A DNA stretch of 64,000 nucleotides, taken from assembly GCF_002127225.1 (NCBI RefSeq), contig NZ_NFUR01000004.1, positions 248,001-312,000 of the forward strand, in the 5' to 3' direction. Below the pieces are notes generated by a model. That model had not been told where the DNA came from. It saw nothing but the letters and a program-made list of their open reading frames with translations, and searched no databases. Position 1 is the first letter of the stretch; the number at the start of each line of letters is the position of its first letter. This stretch comes from Sphingomonas sp. IBVSS2. GTDB taxonomy: Bacteria; Pseudomonadota; Alphaproteobacteria; Sphingomonadales; Sphingomonadaceae. Positions 1-8,759 of this stretch are shown piece after piece. A program made the position numbers and the translations under genes.

Positions 1-936
1 GTTCCGCTTGACGTCGTCGATATAGCCGCCGTCGCGCACCCGATAGGCGACGGCGCGCAGGCCCAGGCTGTCGCGTATCACGGGCACGTTGACGATCCCG
101 GCCAGATCGAACCCGGGCTCGCTATGGTCGGTGGCGGTCACGCCGCCGATCATCGACGCGGACGTGTCGGTCACGCTGGCCGGATTGGAGGTCAGCCGGA
201 TCACGCCGCCGATCGCTCCCGAGCCATAAAGCGTCCCCTGCGGCCCCTCGAGCACATCGATGCTGTGCATGTCGTAGAGTCGCAGTCCGGCGTCCGGGCC
301 GGAATAGTTCAGCTGGACGTCGTCGAAATAGACGCTGGTCGGCGATTGGGTGCTGCCGTTGAAGCTGCTGTCGGCCACGCCCCGGATGAAGACCTTGTTG
401 CGGCCGGGGCCGAGCAGGGTGCTCTGCAGGATGGGGGTGGAAGCGGCGATGTCCGACAGGCTGTTTCCCGAGGGGGCCGGTATCTCGCTGCCGCGCAGTG
501 TGGTCAGGCTGCCCGGATAGCGCAGCAGGGGCACGCGCTGCTTGTTCGCCTCGACCACGATCTCGTCGGACCCCGCGGGTTCCGTGGTGGGTGCCGGAGC
601 CGGCTTCGGCCGCTGCTTCGGCCGCGACGGCGCGGGAGCGGAAGCGCTTCGCGCACGCACGACGCGGTACCCATGGCTTGCGCGCTCGGCCTTGTAGCCG
701 GTGCCCGCGAGCAGGCGGGAAAGCGCGGTGGCCAGATCGGGGACGCCGCTGACCGCGACGGTCCGCACGTGTGAAAGCCCGGCTTCGGTGCTGATGATCT
801 CCACGCCGGTCTGGCGCGAAAGCATCAGCAATGCCTGGTCGAGCGTCGTCGCCGGTATTGACAGCGTGGTCCGCTGCGCGCGTGCGGGCGAGGACGGCAG
901 CGCCAGCAGCAGCGCGAGCGCCGGCGCCCATGCCAC
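1..936 (-). CDS. TonB-dependent receptor with STN signalling domain (partial, 3' end outside window)
   Basis: The first 312 residues of an outer-membrane TonB-dependent receptor of the FecA transducer type. A signal peptide (about residues 1-21, ending ARAQ) is followed by a secretin/TonB short N-terminal (STN) domain at about 22-90, a Pro-rich linker at about 100-118, and the plug domain from about 124 (EIVVEANKQ, later VFIRGV and LEGPQGTLYGSGAIGGVI). The GTG start at 936 is chosen because it alone opens the frame with a signal peptide; GGAGG lies about 14 nt upstream and the fecR stop is 4 nt upstream. In this family the STN domain contacts a FecR protein in the periplasm to report ligand binding, which fits the sigma-fecR-receptor order here. 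The substrate cannot be read from the visible part. Confidence 0.9.
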   Translation of the reverse strand, partial: MAWAPALALLLALPSSPARAQRTTLSIPATTLDQALLMLSRQTGVEIISTEAGLSHVRTVAVSGVPDLATALSRLLAGTGYKAERASHGYRVVRARSASAPAPSRPKQRPKPAPAPTTEPAGSDEIVVEANKQRVPLLRYPGSLTTLRGSEIPAPSGNSLSDIAASTPILQSTLLGPGRNKVFIRGVADSSFNGSTQSPTSVYFDDVQLNYSGPDAGLRLYDMHSIDVLEGPQGTLYGSGAIGGVIRLTSNPASVTDTSASMIGGVTATDHSEPGFDLAGIVNVPVIRDSLGLRAVAYRVRDGGYIDDVKRN

Positions 937-940
937 GGCT

Positions 941-1888
941 CTATGGCGCCTCCGACAATATCCAGCGATTGCCCTCACGTCGCGACGTTGCCCTGATCAG
1001 TTCGGCCAGATGCGGTACGTCGCGATCGGCAGCTCCGGTGAAGCGGACCATGCCCGTAAAGGGTTTGTTGGACAAGTTCGGGGCAAGTGCCAATTCGGTA
1101 CCGTAGAGGCGCGTCAGCGCGGCCGCGACGTCGCCCACCCGCGCGTCGTCGAACGACAGGCTGCCCGTGCGCCATCCGCCCACCAGCTCCGGCGCCAGGC
1201 GCGAGCGGGTGATTCTGCCGCTGCCCCTGTCGAGCGCCACCGCATCGCCGGCGCCGAGGCGCAGTGCCTCGCGTTCCGGCGCGACCATGACCGAACCCTC
1301 GGCCACGGCGACATGGACCCGCCTGTCGGCCACGGCGAGATCGAACACCGTGCCGAGATCGCGTACCGCGACGCCGCCGGCGTTGACCGTGAACGGCCGC
1401 GCCGCGTCATGGCGCACATGGAACACCGCTTCGCCGCGCTCGAGCGACGCCACGCGATCGTCGGCGCGGTCGAGCCTGATCGCGGTGCCGCCGCCGAGTT
1501 CGATCCGGGTGCCGTCCCCGAGCGTCACCGTCTTGCGCTCGCCGTTCGCCGTGGCGACGACATAGGCACTTGCCGGCGGCTTGAGCAGGCCCGGCTGGAG
1601 CGCCACCACCGAAAGGGCGGCGGCGACGGCCCCGCCCGCACCGAGCGCCCACCACCAGCGGCGTGGCCCGGCCGGGTTGTCGTTGTCGGCAACGGGCTCG
1701 GGTGGTGCCGAGAATGCCGCCGCGTCCAGCAGCCGGTCGCCGGCCGCCAGGCGGTCATAGGCTTCGGCATGCGCGGGGTCCGCCTCGAGCCAGGCGACGA
1801 ACGCCGCCCAGCCGGTTTCGTCCGCCTCGGCGAGCCGCAGATGCCAGGCGATCGCCTGGTCGACGATGCTCACTCGGTCAGCCGTCAT
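941..1888 (-). CDS. FecR-type anti-sigma factor / transmembrane signal transducer
   Basis: A 315-residue inner-membrane regulator of the FecR family. The N-terminal cytoplasmic DUF4880-like segment (about 8-55) is the part that binds the sigma factor in this family. One membrane helix lies at about 78-97, after WWW. The periplasmic FecR domain includes GDGTRIELGGGT and GEAVFHVRHDAARPFTV, and the C-terminal STN-like segment ends WILSEAP. The ATG at 1888 is preferred over one 30 nt upstream because AAAGGGGG sits just before it; it overlaps the sigma-factor stop by 11 nt, so the pair is probably translationally coupled. Its partners should be the ECF sigma factor upstream and the STN receptor downstream. 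Confidence 0.9.
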   Translation of the reverse strand: MTADRVSIVDQAIAWHLRLAEADETGWAAFVAWLEADPAHAEAYDRLAAGDRLLDAAAFSAPPEPVADNDNPAGPRRWWWALGAGGAVAAALSVVALQPGLLKPPASAYVVATANGERKTVTLGDGTRIELGGGTAIRLDRADDRVASLERGEAVFHVRHDAARPFTVNAGGVAVRDLGTVFDLAVADRRVHVAVAEGSVMVAPEREALRLGAGDAVALDRGSGRITRSRLAPELVGGWRTGSLSFDDARVGDVAAALTRLYGTELALAPNLSNKPFTGMVRFTGAADRDVPHLAELIRATSRREGNRWILSEAP

Positions 1889-2411
1889 TGCTGCCCCCTT
1901 TCGTCTCGCCCGAGGCATCGGGCTCCGACAGCGAATCGTGAATCTTGCGATAGGCGCGCGCCAGCAGCTTCTCGACGCCGCTCACGCTGATGCCCAGATG
2001 CTCCGCGACCGCCCGTTGCGGCTGCTCCTCCAGCCTGAACATGCGCAGCGCCGTCGCCATGCGCTCGGGCATAGCGGCGATCGCCCGTTCCAGCGCCCGC
2101 CGATCGTCCGCCGCGGCGATCGCCCCTTCCGGGTCCGCCACCGCAGCGGGCGGAGGCTGCACCGCCAGCCACGCGCCGTCGCGCGCCACGCGCCGCGAGG
2201 CCGCTATGCGGCGATCCGTCGCGTGGTTCGCGGCCATCCGATAGAGGAAGGCCGCGGGCTGCGCGATCGGCGCCTGAACATGGTCGAGCTTCAACCATAG
2301 GTCCTGGAGCGCGTCTTCGGCATCGTCACGGCTACCCAGCCGCGCGGCCAGAAGCCGCCGCAACATGGGCCGCTGCGCAATGAAAATGGCCTTCAGATCT
2401 TCTTGCGACAC
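1878..2411 (-). CDS. ECF RNA polymerase sigma factor (FecI-like)
   Basis: A 177-residue extracytoplasmic-function sigma factor. Region 2 is seen in the first 75 residues (DDAEDALQDLWLKL, then AAFLYRMAANHATDRRI), and region 4 in the C-terminal third (AIAAMPERMATALRMFRLE, then a helix-turn-helix AVAEHLGISVSGVEKLL). FecI-type sigma factors activate their cognate TBDR operon when released by FecR, and this gene heads such an operon. The start is GTG with GGAGGG about 11 nt upstream. Its 5' end overlaps the 3' end of the upstream deacetylase frame by 80 nt, which is unusually long; a start further downstream cannot be excluded. Confidence 0.88.
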   Translation of the reverse strand: MSQEDLKAIFIAQRPMLRRLLAARLGSRDDAEDALQDLWLKLDHVQAPIAQPAAFLYRMAANHATDRRIAASRRVARDGAWLAVQPPPAAVADPEGAIAAADDRRALERAIAAMPERMATALRMFRLEEQPQRAVAEHLGISVSGVEKLLARAYRKIHDSLSEPDASGETKGGSNDG

Positions 2412-3234
2412 TTCCGCGCAGACCCTCCGCTCGTCCGGGGAACGCCATCCCGGCGCGCGCAGCCATGTCGGCGATCGGGAGTTTGATCAAGGTCTCCGCT
2501 TCACGGCACCGCGCGCCGGCGATCGTGTCATCCTCGCGCGCCCCGGCGCCGGGGTGGCACATCACCAGGTGCATGCCGCGTCCGCCGCGCAGGAAACGGT
2601 GGAAGATCCCGGCATAGTCCCGGGCGAAATCATAATGGCCGCCAAAGCTGTCATTGGTCGCGATGCCATAGGCCGCGGCGGCGCGGCGAAAGCCGCGCGT
2701 GTGGAAGCTGCTGCCGATCGCCTTGCCCAGGAAGGGGCGCTGCACCATCGCGGAGAGCCGATCCGAACAGGCGCGGACCCAGCTCTGGGGCGCGCGGCAG
2801 GCGACTTCGGCGAGCACGATCTCGCGGATGCCGGGCAGGGCATGCGCATGCTGGTGGCCGTCGACGAAATCGGGCGCGCGGCCCATCGCCTGGACGAACG
2901 CGGCGAACTGCGCCCGGATCTCGTCGGCGATCTCGCCGAACGGCAGGTTCCAGCGCGCCGCCCTGCGCTGAAGCGTGTTGATGTCGGGCAGCACGCCGCG
3001 CGGCGCGAGTTCCGGCATGGGCGTGAGCGGCCGCTCGCCGGTCAGCGTGAGGTGCAGGCCGATCTGGACATGGGGCGGCACCGTCCGGAGCAGCAGGCTG
3101 TCCTCGTGCCAGCCGGGCATGCCGGTCATGCAGCTGATGGCGTTGAGCTTGCCCGCCCTGGCGAGGTCGACGATGGTCTCGCTCACCCCCCGCGAATAGG
3201 CGAAATCGTCAGCGCACAGAATGAGTCGGGACAA
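2332..3234 (-). CDS. ChbG/HpnK (YdjC) family carbohydrate deacetylase
   Basis: A 300-residue protein of the YdjC/ChbG/HpnK family, metal-dependent N-deacetylases acting on acetylated sugars or glycolipid intermediates. The expected metal-site pattern is present: the N-terminal ADDFAYS with Asp9/Asp10, His61 in IGLHLTLTGE, and the DGHQHAH cluster near 126-131. The start overlaps the end of the GT2 gene by 26 nt, so the transferase and deacetylase are coupled and probably act on the same glycan or lipid-linked sugar. The C-terminal 50 residues are Ala/Arg rich and run 80 nt into the downstream sigma gene; they look less conserved than the core. The substrate is unknown; HpnK hopanoid functions are only one possibility. 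Confidence 0.82.
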   Translation of the reverse strand: MSRLILCADDFAYSRGVSETIVDLARAGKLNAISCMTGMPGWHEDSLLLRTVPPHVQIGLHLTLTGERPLTPMPELAPRGVLPDINTLQRRAARWNLPFGEIADEIRAQFAAFVQAMGRAPDFVDGHQHAHALPGIREIVLAEVACRAPQSWVRACSDRLSAMVQRPFLGKAIGSSFHTRGFRRAAAAYGIATNDSFGGHYDFARDYAGIFHRFLRGGRGMHLVMCHPGAGAREDDTIAGARCREAETLIKLPIADMAARAGMAFPGRAEGLRGSVARRSEGHFHCAAAHVAAASGRAAG

Positions 3235-4081
3235 GCTCGGTCTCCTCGATCTGCTGGAACTGGCGTTCGCGGATGCACTGGCTGAGCAGCCGGCGCCGGC
3301 GCAGCCGCCGTGAAAGGAAGGAATAGAAGAACCAGTCGCCGGCCCAGGGCGCGGCGGCGGAATAGACGAGCCGCTCGAACAGGTTCCAGCGGATCGAGTG
3401 GCGATCCCGCTCGCGGGGCGAGGGCATGCACCACAATGCCTCGGAATAGAGCATCGTGCCCTTGCGCATCATGCGATGGATCACTTCGTGATCCTCCAGC
3501 ACGAAGTTCCAGCGATCGGGATCGAAGCCGCCCACGGCGCGCAGCGTCGCGGTGCAGAAGGCCTGGCCGGCGCCGCCGGTATGCGACTGGCGCGGCAGCA
3601 GGCGCGCCGCCATGCGGATCGTCCCGGCCCGCGTCGCGCGGTCGTCCGCGCTCGCGCCCGGATCGACGAAATAGGCCCCTGCGGTCACGCAATTGCGCCG
3701 CGACAGCAACTCCTCGGCAGTCGCGAGATAGTGCGGCGGATAGAGCGTGTCGGCGTCGCAGGTCGCGGTCCAGCGGGTGCGCGACCAGCGGAACCCGGCA
3801 CGCAGCGCCGAGACCTTGCCGGGCGTGCGCTCGGTGACCAGCATGTGGTCGAGGCCGTGGCTGCGCGCCGCCGCTTCCGCCACCTCAGCGCTGCCGTCGG
3901 TCGAGCCATTGTCGACCAGGATCAGCCGGAAGGGCACGATCTGCCGCGCGAGGCTGGCGATCGTGCCGGGCAGGAGCTCCCGCTCGTTGAAGAAGGGAAT
4001 GATCACCGTCCAGTCCGCGACCGCATTTTCCGCTGTGCGGCGCATCGATGGCGGTGACGCGCGTTCCAGATCGACGTACAT
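3209..4081 (-). CDS. Family 2 glycosyltransferase
   Basis: A 290-residue GT-A fold family 2 glycosyltransferase. It shows WTVIIPFFNE (24-33), the nucleotide-sugar binding LVDNGSTDG (56-63), the DxD-type CDAD at 108-111, and a downstream LEDHE (195-199) matching the usual ED motif. The C-terminal region has hydrophobic stretches and an Arg-rich RRLRRRRLL, suggesting membrane association. The ATG at 4081 is chosen because an upstream extension of 48 residues has no family character, while GGGGTGGGGACG precedes this ATG. It heads a minus-strand run with the deacetylase, and a membrane glycosyltransferase is read divergently 203 nt away, suggesting a small glycan-modification locus. Donor and acceptor are unknown. 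Confidence 0.88.
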   Translation of the reverse strand: MYVDLERASPPSMRRTAENAVADWTVIIPFFNERELLPGTIASLARQIVPFRLILVDNGSTDGSAEVAEAAARSHGLDHMLVTERTPGKVSALRAGFRWSRTRWTATCDADTLYPPHYLATAEELLSRRNCVTAGAYFVDPGASADDRATRAGTIRMAARLLPRQSHTGGAGQAFCTATLRAVGGFDPDRWNFVLEDHEVIHRMMRKGTMLYSEALWCMPSPRERDRHSIRWNLFERLVYSAAAPWAGDWFFYSFLSRRLRRRRLLSQCIRERQFQQIEETELVPTHSVR

Positions 4082-4284
4082 ATTCCGTCCCCACCCCCGG
4101 CACCCTGGAGAGATCGCGTGCGGCGGCGGATTTCCTCGCCCGGTGCCGCATTCGCTCTCCCCGATATCGCCCTGACGACACCGTGAGAGGCGATCCCCAC
4201 ATGGCCTCCGGAAAATAGTTTCCATGACGAGGCAGGCCGAACCTCATAGGATCCGGCGGGGTCGAACCGGGAAAGGCGAGGGGG

Positions 4285-5745
4285 ATGACGAGGGTGCAGG
4301 CGCGCCGTAACGCGGCGTGGTTCCTGATTCTGCTGATGTTCGCGGTGGCGGTGCGCTGGCGCGACTTCGGCAATCCGGCGATCCATGTCGACGAGCAATA
4401 TTATCTGCTCGTCGGCGACCGGATGCTGCATGGGGCGCTACCCTATCTCGACATATGGGACCGCAAGCCGGTCGGGCTGTTCCTCCTGTTCGCCGGCATG
4501 CGGCTGCTGCCTGGCGACGGCGTGCTTGCCTATCAGCTGGTCGCTACCCTGTGCGCGGCGTTGACCGGCTTGCTCGTGGCGCTCGGTGCGCGGCGCCTGG
4601 GTGCGCGTCCGCTCGGCGCACTGCTTGCCGCCTGTGCCTATGTGCTGTGGCTGTCCTTCCTGAGTGGGCGCGGCGGCCAGACGCCGGTCTATTACAATCT
4701 GCTGATGGCGGCGGGCGGATATCTGGCCCTGTGCCTGCCCGAGCGGGCACGGCGCCGGGAAGTCGGCGCGATAATCGTCAGCGGTGCCGTCGCATGCCTG
4801 CTCGCCGGCCTCGCCATCCAGATCAAATATACGCCGCTGGTGGAGGGGGCGTTCTTCGGGCTCGTCCATCTCTGGTATCTGCACCGGGCCGGTGCCCGGG
4901 TTGCCCTCGTCCTCGGCGCCGGCATCCTGTGGGGCGCGCTCGGGATCGCGCCGACACTGGCCGCGATCCTCTATTTCGAGGCGCTGGGCCCGGCGGCGTT
5001 CGACACTTTCTGGTTCTCCAATTTCGCCTCGATCGCCCTGCGCAAAGGCTATCCCGCCAGCAAGATCGCCGCGCGGCTCGCGGGAACGGCGGCGCAGCTT
5101 TCGCCCTTCCTCCTGGCCGCCATCCTCGCCCGCCGCTTCTCGGACCGGCGCGAGGAACTGGCGGTCTGCGTCGCCTGGCTGGCGGCCGCGCTGATCGCCT
5201 TTGCGATGATCGGCGCGTTCTTCGATCACTATGCGTTGCCGCTGCTCGCGCCGCTGGCGATGATCGCCGGTCTTGCGCTGGGCGCGTCGCGGCTCGTGCA
5301 GGGCTTCATGGCCGTCGCCGCACTCGCGCTGGTCGCTTTCCATCTATCGACCGAGCGCGACTATCGCGTGGGCATCTACGCTGCGGCGCGAGAGATCGAG
5401 GCGCATTCGCGTGCCGGCTGCCCCTATGTCTTCGCCGGGGATTCGGCGCTGTATGTCCTCGCGCACGCCTGTGTTCCCACGCGATATGCCTTTCCCTCCA
5501 CCCTGGCCTATGCCGCCGAGCAGGGCGCGACCGGAACCGACGAGGCGGCCGAGGTCCGGCGGATCCTCGCCGGGCGGCCGCCGGTGATCGTCACGCTCGA
5601 TGCGCCGCTCTCGCCCTGGAACGAGGATAGCAAGGCCGTGATCGATGCGGCGTTGCGGCGCGATTATGTGCTCGCGCTATCGCAGCCGCGCGAGGACGAG
5701 CGTCTCCTCGTCTATGTCCGCCGCGGCTTGCCGCCACGCCGATGA
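4285..5745 (+). CDS. GT-C membrane glycosyltransferase (family 39/ArnT-like)
   Basis: A 486-residue polytopic membrane protein with about ten hydrophobic segments. The first extracytoplasmic loop carries HVDEQYYLLVGDRML (34-48) followed by DRKPVGLFLLF, which is the pattern of GT-C fold transferases of the PMT/ArnT (GT39/83) type, where the Asp-Glu pair is catalytic. Such enzymes use polyprenyl-phosphate sugars and transfer them on the periplasmic side of the inner membrane. The C-terminal about 100 residues form a soluble domain (CPYVFAGDSALYVLAHACVPTRY). It is divergent from the GT2/deacetylase genes and may act on the same glycan. The acceptor is not predictable. Confidence 0.8.
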   Translation: MTRVQARRNAAWFLILLMFAVAVRWRDFGNPAIHVDEQYYLLVGDRMLHGALPYLDIWDRKPVGLFLLFAGMRLLPGDGVLAYQLVATLCAALTGLLVALGARRLGARPLGALLAACAYVLWLSFLSGRGGQTPVYYNLLMAAGGYLALCLPERARRREVGAIIVSGAVACLLAGLAIQIKYTPLVEGAFFGLVHLWYLHRAGARVALVLGAGILWGALGIAPTLAAILYFEALGPAAFDTFWFSNFASIALRKGYPASKIAARLAGTAAQLSPFLLAAILARRFSDRREELAVCVAWLAAALIAFAMIGAFFDHYALPLLAPLAMIAGLALGASRLVQGFMAVAALALVAFHLSTERDYRVGIYAAAREIEAHSRAGCPYVFAGDSALYVLAHACVPTRYAFPSTLAYAAEQGATGTDEAAEVRRILAGRPPVIVTLDAPLSPWNEDSKAVIDAALRRDYVLALSQPREDERLLVYVRRGLPPRR

Positions 5746-5824
5746 GGATTTTTCGCGGGCGGAAGTGAGAGTCGCCCCGCGCCGCGTCGTCTGACCCCCG
5801 AAACATCATGGGGGATGGCGGGGA

Positions 5825-6346
5825 ATGCTCTGCATGCGGATTGGTATTGCCTGGGCGTTTGCCTGGGCCGCGATCGCCCTGGCGCCGGCGGCGAGCGCGC
5901 AGATCGGCGAAGATTCGGAGTCTTGCCGCAACGGCCGCGGACCGGCCATCCAGGTCAATGTCCAGGGCCTGAAGGATCGCAGCGGCGAGCTCTGGCTCGA
6001 ACTCTATCCGGCGAACGACACCGATTATCTGCGCTCCGACACCGATCTGGTCGCCGAGGGAAAGGTCTTCCGCCGCACCCGTTCGCGGTTGCCCGCCGCG
6101 GGCGATGTGGCGATCTGCGTGCGCGTCCCGCAGCCGGGAACCTATGCGGTGCTGCTCCGGCACAACCGCATAGGGCGCGACAAATTCTCGTTCTGGAGCG
6201 ACGGTGCCGGCATACCCGCGAACCGGGCATTGGTGCGCAGCAAGCCGTCCGTCGAGCAGGCCAGGGTGGTCGCCGGCGCCGGGATCACGACCGTGAGCGT
6301 TCAGATGCAATATCTGCGCGGCTTCGGCTTTTCGCCCCGTAGCTGA
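5825..6346 (+). CDS. Secreted DUF2141 domain protein
   Basis: A 173-residue exported protein. A signal peptide (about 1-26, ending ASAQ) precedes a DUF2141-type domain: the pattern INVQGL-like start (IQVNVQGLKDRSGELWLELYP), then VAICVRVPQPGTYAVLLRHN and GFGFSPRS at the end is typical of this small beta-sandwich family of periplasmic or surface proteins with no assigned biochemical role. GGGGGATGGCGGGGA precedes the ATG at 5825; a second in-frame ATG nine bases later is also possible. It lies 1 nt from the downstream LptF/LptG-type permease gene, so the two are probably co-transcribed. Confidence 0.78.
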   Translation: MLCMRIGIAWAFAWAAIALAPAASAQIGEDSESCRNGRGPAIQVNVQGLKDRSGELWLELYPANDTDYLRSDTDLVAEGKVFRRTRSRLPAAGDVAICVRVPQPGTYAVLLRHNRIGRDKFSFWSDGAGIPANRALVRSKPSVEQARVVAGAGITTVSVQMQYLRGFGFSPRS

Positions 6347-6347
6347 C

Positions 6348-7637
6348 GTGATCGGCGGCATCTTCGATCGATACTGGGGCGCGAAGATCGCGGTCCGGTT
6401 CGCCGTGATCGTTTCGATCATCCCGGCGATCCTGGCCCTGGAAAACCTGCGCCGCCTGCTCGCGGAAGTGGAGAAGAGCAGCGACGCGATGGCGCTGCTG
6501 GTCCGGTTCAGCGTCGCGCAGGTCCCCGAGCATCTGAACGCCGCGGTGCCCGTTGCACTGATGCTGGCCTCGGCGATGGCGGTGCGGCAGATGATCCTGC
6601 GTGGCGAGTGGCAGATCGCCGCCGCCGCGGGCATGAGCCGCCTGCGCATCATGGCGGTTCCGCTCGCCTTCGCCGTGCTCGTCGCGGGCGCACAGCTCGC
6701 GATCGGGTTCGCGCTGCGGCCCGCCGGCGAACGGGCGCTCGACGGCATCTACCGCGAACTGCAGGCCGGGGAGCATGGCCTGCCCCTGCCGGTCGGCCAG
6801 CCGATCGAGCTCGATGCTTCGACCACGATCTTCGTCGGCGGAATTGGGAAGGGCGGCGAGCGCCATCTCGAAGACGTCGTCGTGCGCCGCGGCCAGGACA
6901 GTTTCAGCGCGCCGCGTGCCGATATCGGCTTCTCGCCGAGCGGCGGCGTGCGACTGCGGCTTCGCGACGGTGTCGGCGTGATCGGTGCGGAGGCAGGCCA
7001 GGTTCGCGCGGTGCGCTTCAATCGGATGGATTTTTCCGGCCAGCCGCCCGCAAGCGGCATGGCCGACAACGACGCGATGCACCGGTTCGACCTGCTTTCG
7101 GGCCCGGCCCTGCTGGAGAAGGCGCGCAACGGAACGCCCGCGGAGCGCCAATATGCGCTGACTTCGCTGGTGATGCGGGTGGACAGCGTGCTGTTCTGCC
7201 TGCTCATTCCCTGGTTCGCGGTTCCGCTCGGCAAACCGCCCCGGCGCAAGGAAAGCGCGGTCGGAATCCTCGTCTCGATCGTGCTGGTCGTGCTGCATCT
7301 GAAGCTGGCGGCATGGATCGAAGCCAATTGCGCCGCGCATATCCTCTTGGCCGAGGCACTGAGCCTGGGCCTGTGGATAGCTGCCGCCGCCGGGCTGATC
7401 CATCTCGAGCAAACCAGGGGCGAGGGGATCGTGGATGCGCTCATCGAGCGTGCGGCGGCACCGCTGCGGCGGCTGCGCCGCAAGCGCTTGGGCCGCCGCG
7501 CGACCTCCCCCGTCGTCGTCGCGGAGGTCGTTCCCATCTCCGTCAACGCCCGCCGTTCGGCCGCCCGCGCCAGCGTCGCGCCCGATCCGGAACTTTCCGC
7601 TTCGGACACGCCGGCACCCAGGGTCGCCGCGCGGTGA
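6348..7637 (+). CDS. LptF/LptG (YjgP/YjgQ) family permease
   Basis: A 429-residue member of the LptF/LptG permease family. It has N-terminal membrane helices ([15 protein letters not shown], then [20 protein letters not shown] with the coupling-helix-like [12 protein letters not shown]), a periplasmic beta-jellyroll region (about 140-250), and three C-terminal helices ([13 protein letters not shown] onward). In the Lpt system LptF and LptG pair to extract LPS from the inner membrane. This is a single gene rather than an lptF-lptG pair, and it has an Arg/Ala-rich cytoplasmic tail of about 60 residues, so it could be a paralogue with another lipid cargo. The start is GTG, 1 nt after the upstream stop. 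Confidence 0.78.
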   Translation: MIGGIFDRYWGAKIAVRFAVIVSIIPAILALENLRRLLAEVEKSSDAMALLVRFSVAQVPEHLNAAVPVALMLASAMAVRQMILRGEWQIAAAAGMSRLRIMAVPLAFAVLVAGAQLAIGFALRPAGERALDGIYRELQAGEHGLPLPVGQPIELDASTTIFVGGIGKGGERHLEDVVVRRGQDSFSAPRADIGFSPSGGVRLRLRDGVGVIGAEAGQVRAVRFNRMDFSGQPPASGMADNDAMHRFDLLSGPALLEKARNGTPAERQYALTSLVMRVDSVLFCLLIPWFAVPLGKPPRRKESAVGILVSIVLVVLHLKLAAWIEANCAAHILLAEALSLGLWIAAAAGLIHLEQTRGEGIVDALIERAAAPLRRLRRKRLGRRATSPVVVAEVVPISVNARRSAARASVAPDPELSASDTPAPRVAAR

Positions 7638-7662
7638 AGGGATGCCGGGCCGGCTCCGGCCG

Positions 7663-7699
7663 GCGATGGATCGAGCCAAGTCTTGCATCGATCCATCGC
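7663..7699. promoter_or_regulatory. Candidate operator upstream of kdgD (12-bp inverted repeat)
   Basis: A perfect inverted repeat with arms GCGATGGATCGA and TCGATCCATCGC around a 13-nt spacer. It lies 90 nt before the kdgD start in a 151-nt intergenic region. Its core, GGATCG-N15-CGATCC (27 nt, with AGCCAAG just after the left half-site), recurs with the same spacing twice in the gudP/TBDR intergenic region. A hairpin at the end of the permease mRNA is an alternative reading, but there is no U-tract. Confidence 0.6.
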
Positions 7700-7788
7700 G
7701 GCTTTGGTTTGGACGGCATGTCGCGGACCCAATAGCTAGCGATCGAACCAAGACCCCCCGAACGACGGGCGGCGACCAGGAGACGATC

Positions 7789-8727
7789 GTGACGAGCTGG
7801 AATCCGGTTGAAATGGCGCGCAGCCTTGGCGGCGGCCTCCTGTCCTTTCCGGTCACGCATTTCGATGCCGACGGCGCCTTTGCCGAGCATGCCTATCGCG
7901 AGCATTGCGCATGGATGCTGTCGCACGAACTGTCGGGCCTGTTCGCCGCGGGCGGCACCGGCGAATTCTTCTCGCTCACGCCCGCCGAAGTGGTCACCGT
8001 CGTCGCCGCGGCAGTGGCCGAGGCGGCGGGCAGGCTGCCGGTGATTTCCGGTTGCGGCTATGGCACCGCCATCGCCACCGAGATCGCCCGGGGTGCGGAA
8101 AAGGCGGGCGCGGACGGCCTGTTGCTGCTGCCGCCCTATCTGGTGGGGTCGAGCCAGGAAGGCCTGGCTGCGCATATCGAGGCGGTGTGCCGCGCCACCG
8201 GCCTGGGCGTGATCGTCTACAATCGCGACAATGCGGTGGTGAACGACGAGACGCTGGCCGGCCTGTGCGAGCGCAATCCGAACCTGGTCGGCTTCAAGGA
8301 CGGAGTGGGCGATATCGAGCTGATGACGCGCATCTTCGCGCGGATGGGGGATCGGCTCACCTATATCGGCGGCCTCCCGACGGCCGAGACCTATGCCACG
8401 CCCTATCTCACCATGGGCGTGACCACCTATTCCTCGGCGATCTTCAACTTCATGCCGGAATGGGCGCTGGACTTCTATCGCGCCGTCCGCGCCGGCCGGC
8501 AGGACGAGGTGATCGCGCGGCTCAAGGCGTTCGTGCTGCCCTATATCGCGCTGCGGAACCGCGGCCGCGGCTATGCGGTGTCGATCGTCAAGGCGGGCAT
8601 GCGCGTGGTCGGGCGCGACGCCGGGCCGGTGCGCACTCCGCTCACCGATCTCACCGTCGCCGAGCATGACGCGCTGCGCGCGCTGGTCGAGGGCGTCTCC
8701 GCCAAGTCCGTCGCCCACGCGGCGTGA
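7789..8727 (+). CDS. kdgD: 5-dehydro-4-deoxyglucarate dehydratase
   Basis: A 312-residue TIM-barrel enzyme of the dihydrodipicolinate synthase superfamily. KdgD converts 5-dehydro-4-deoxyglucarate to 2-oxoglutarate semialdehyde plus CO2 and water in D-glucarate/galactarate breakdown. It shows [12 protein letters not shown] (14-26), the substrate-carboxylate loop GGTGEF (55-60), catalytic Tyr144 in VIVYNRDN and Schiff-base Lys170 in LVGFKDG. The YNRDN variant and overall sequence fit KdgD better than DapA or NanA. The GTG start at 7789 has a good CAGGAG 7-8 nt upstream. The LysR gene follows after 32 nt, and a GudP-type transporter lies 5 kb downstream. Confidence 0.88.
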   Translation: MTSWNPVEMARSLGGGLLSFPVTHFDADGAFAEHAYREHCAWMLSHELSGLFAAGGTGEFFSLTPAEVVTVVAAAVAEAAGRLPVISGCGYGTAIATEIARGAEKAGADGLLLLPPYLVGSSQEGLAAHIEAVCRATGLGVIVYNRDNAVVNDETLAGLCERNPNLVGFKDGVGDIELMTRIFARMGDRLTYIGGLPTAETYATPYLTMGVTTYSSAIFNFMPEWALDFYRAVRAGRQDEVIARLKAFVLPYIALRNRGRGYAVSIVKAGMRVVGRDAGPVRTPLTDLTVAEHDALRALVEGVSAKSVAHAA

Positions 8728-8759
8728 CAGGGCGCACGGAGGTGCGATAGACCCCGGGC

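Noticed and set aside
5815..6342. Second overlapping frame across the DUF2141 gene
   Set aside because: It lacks a signal peptide and family motifs, while the other frame has both.
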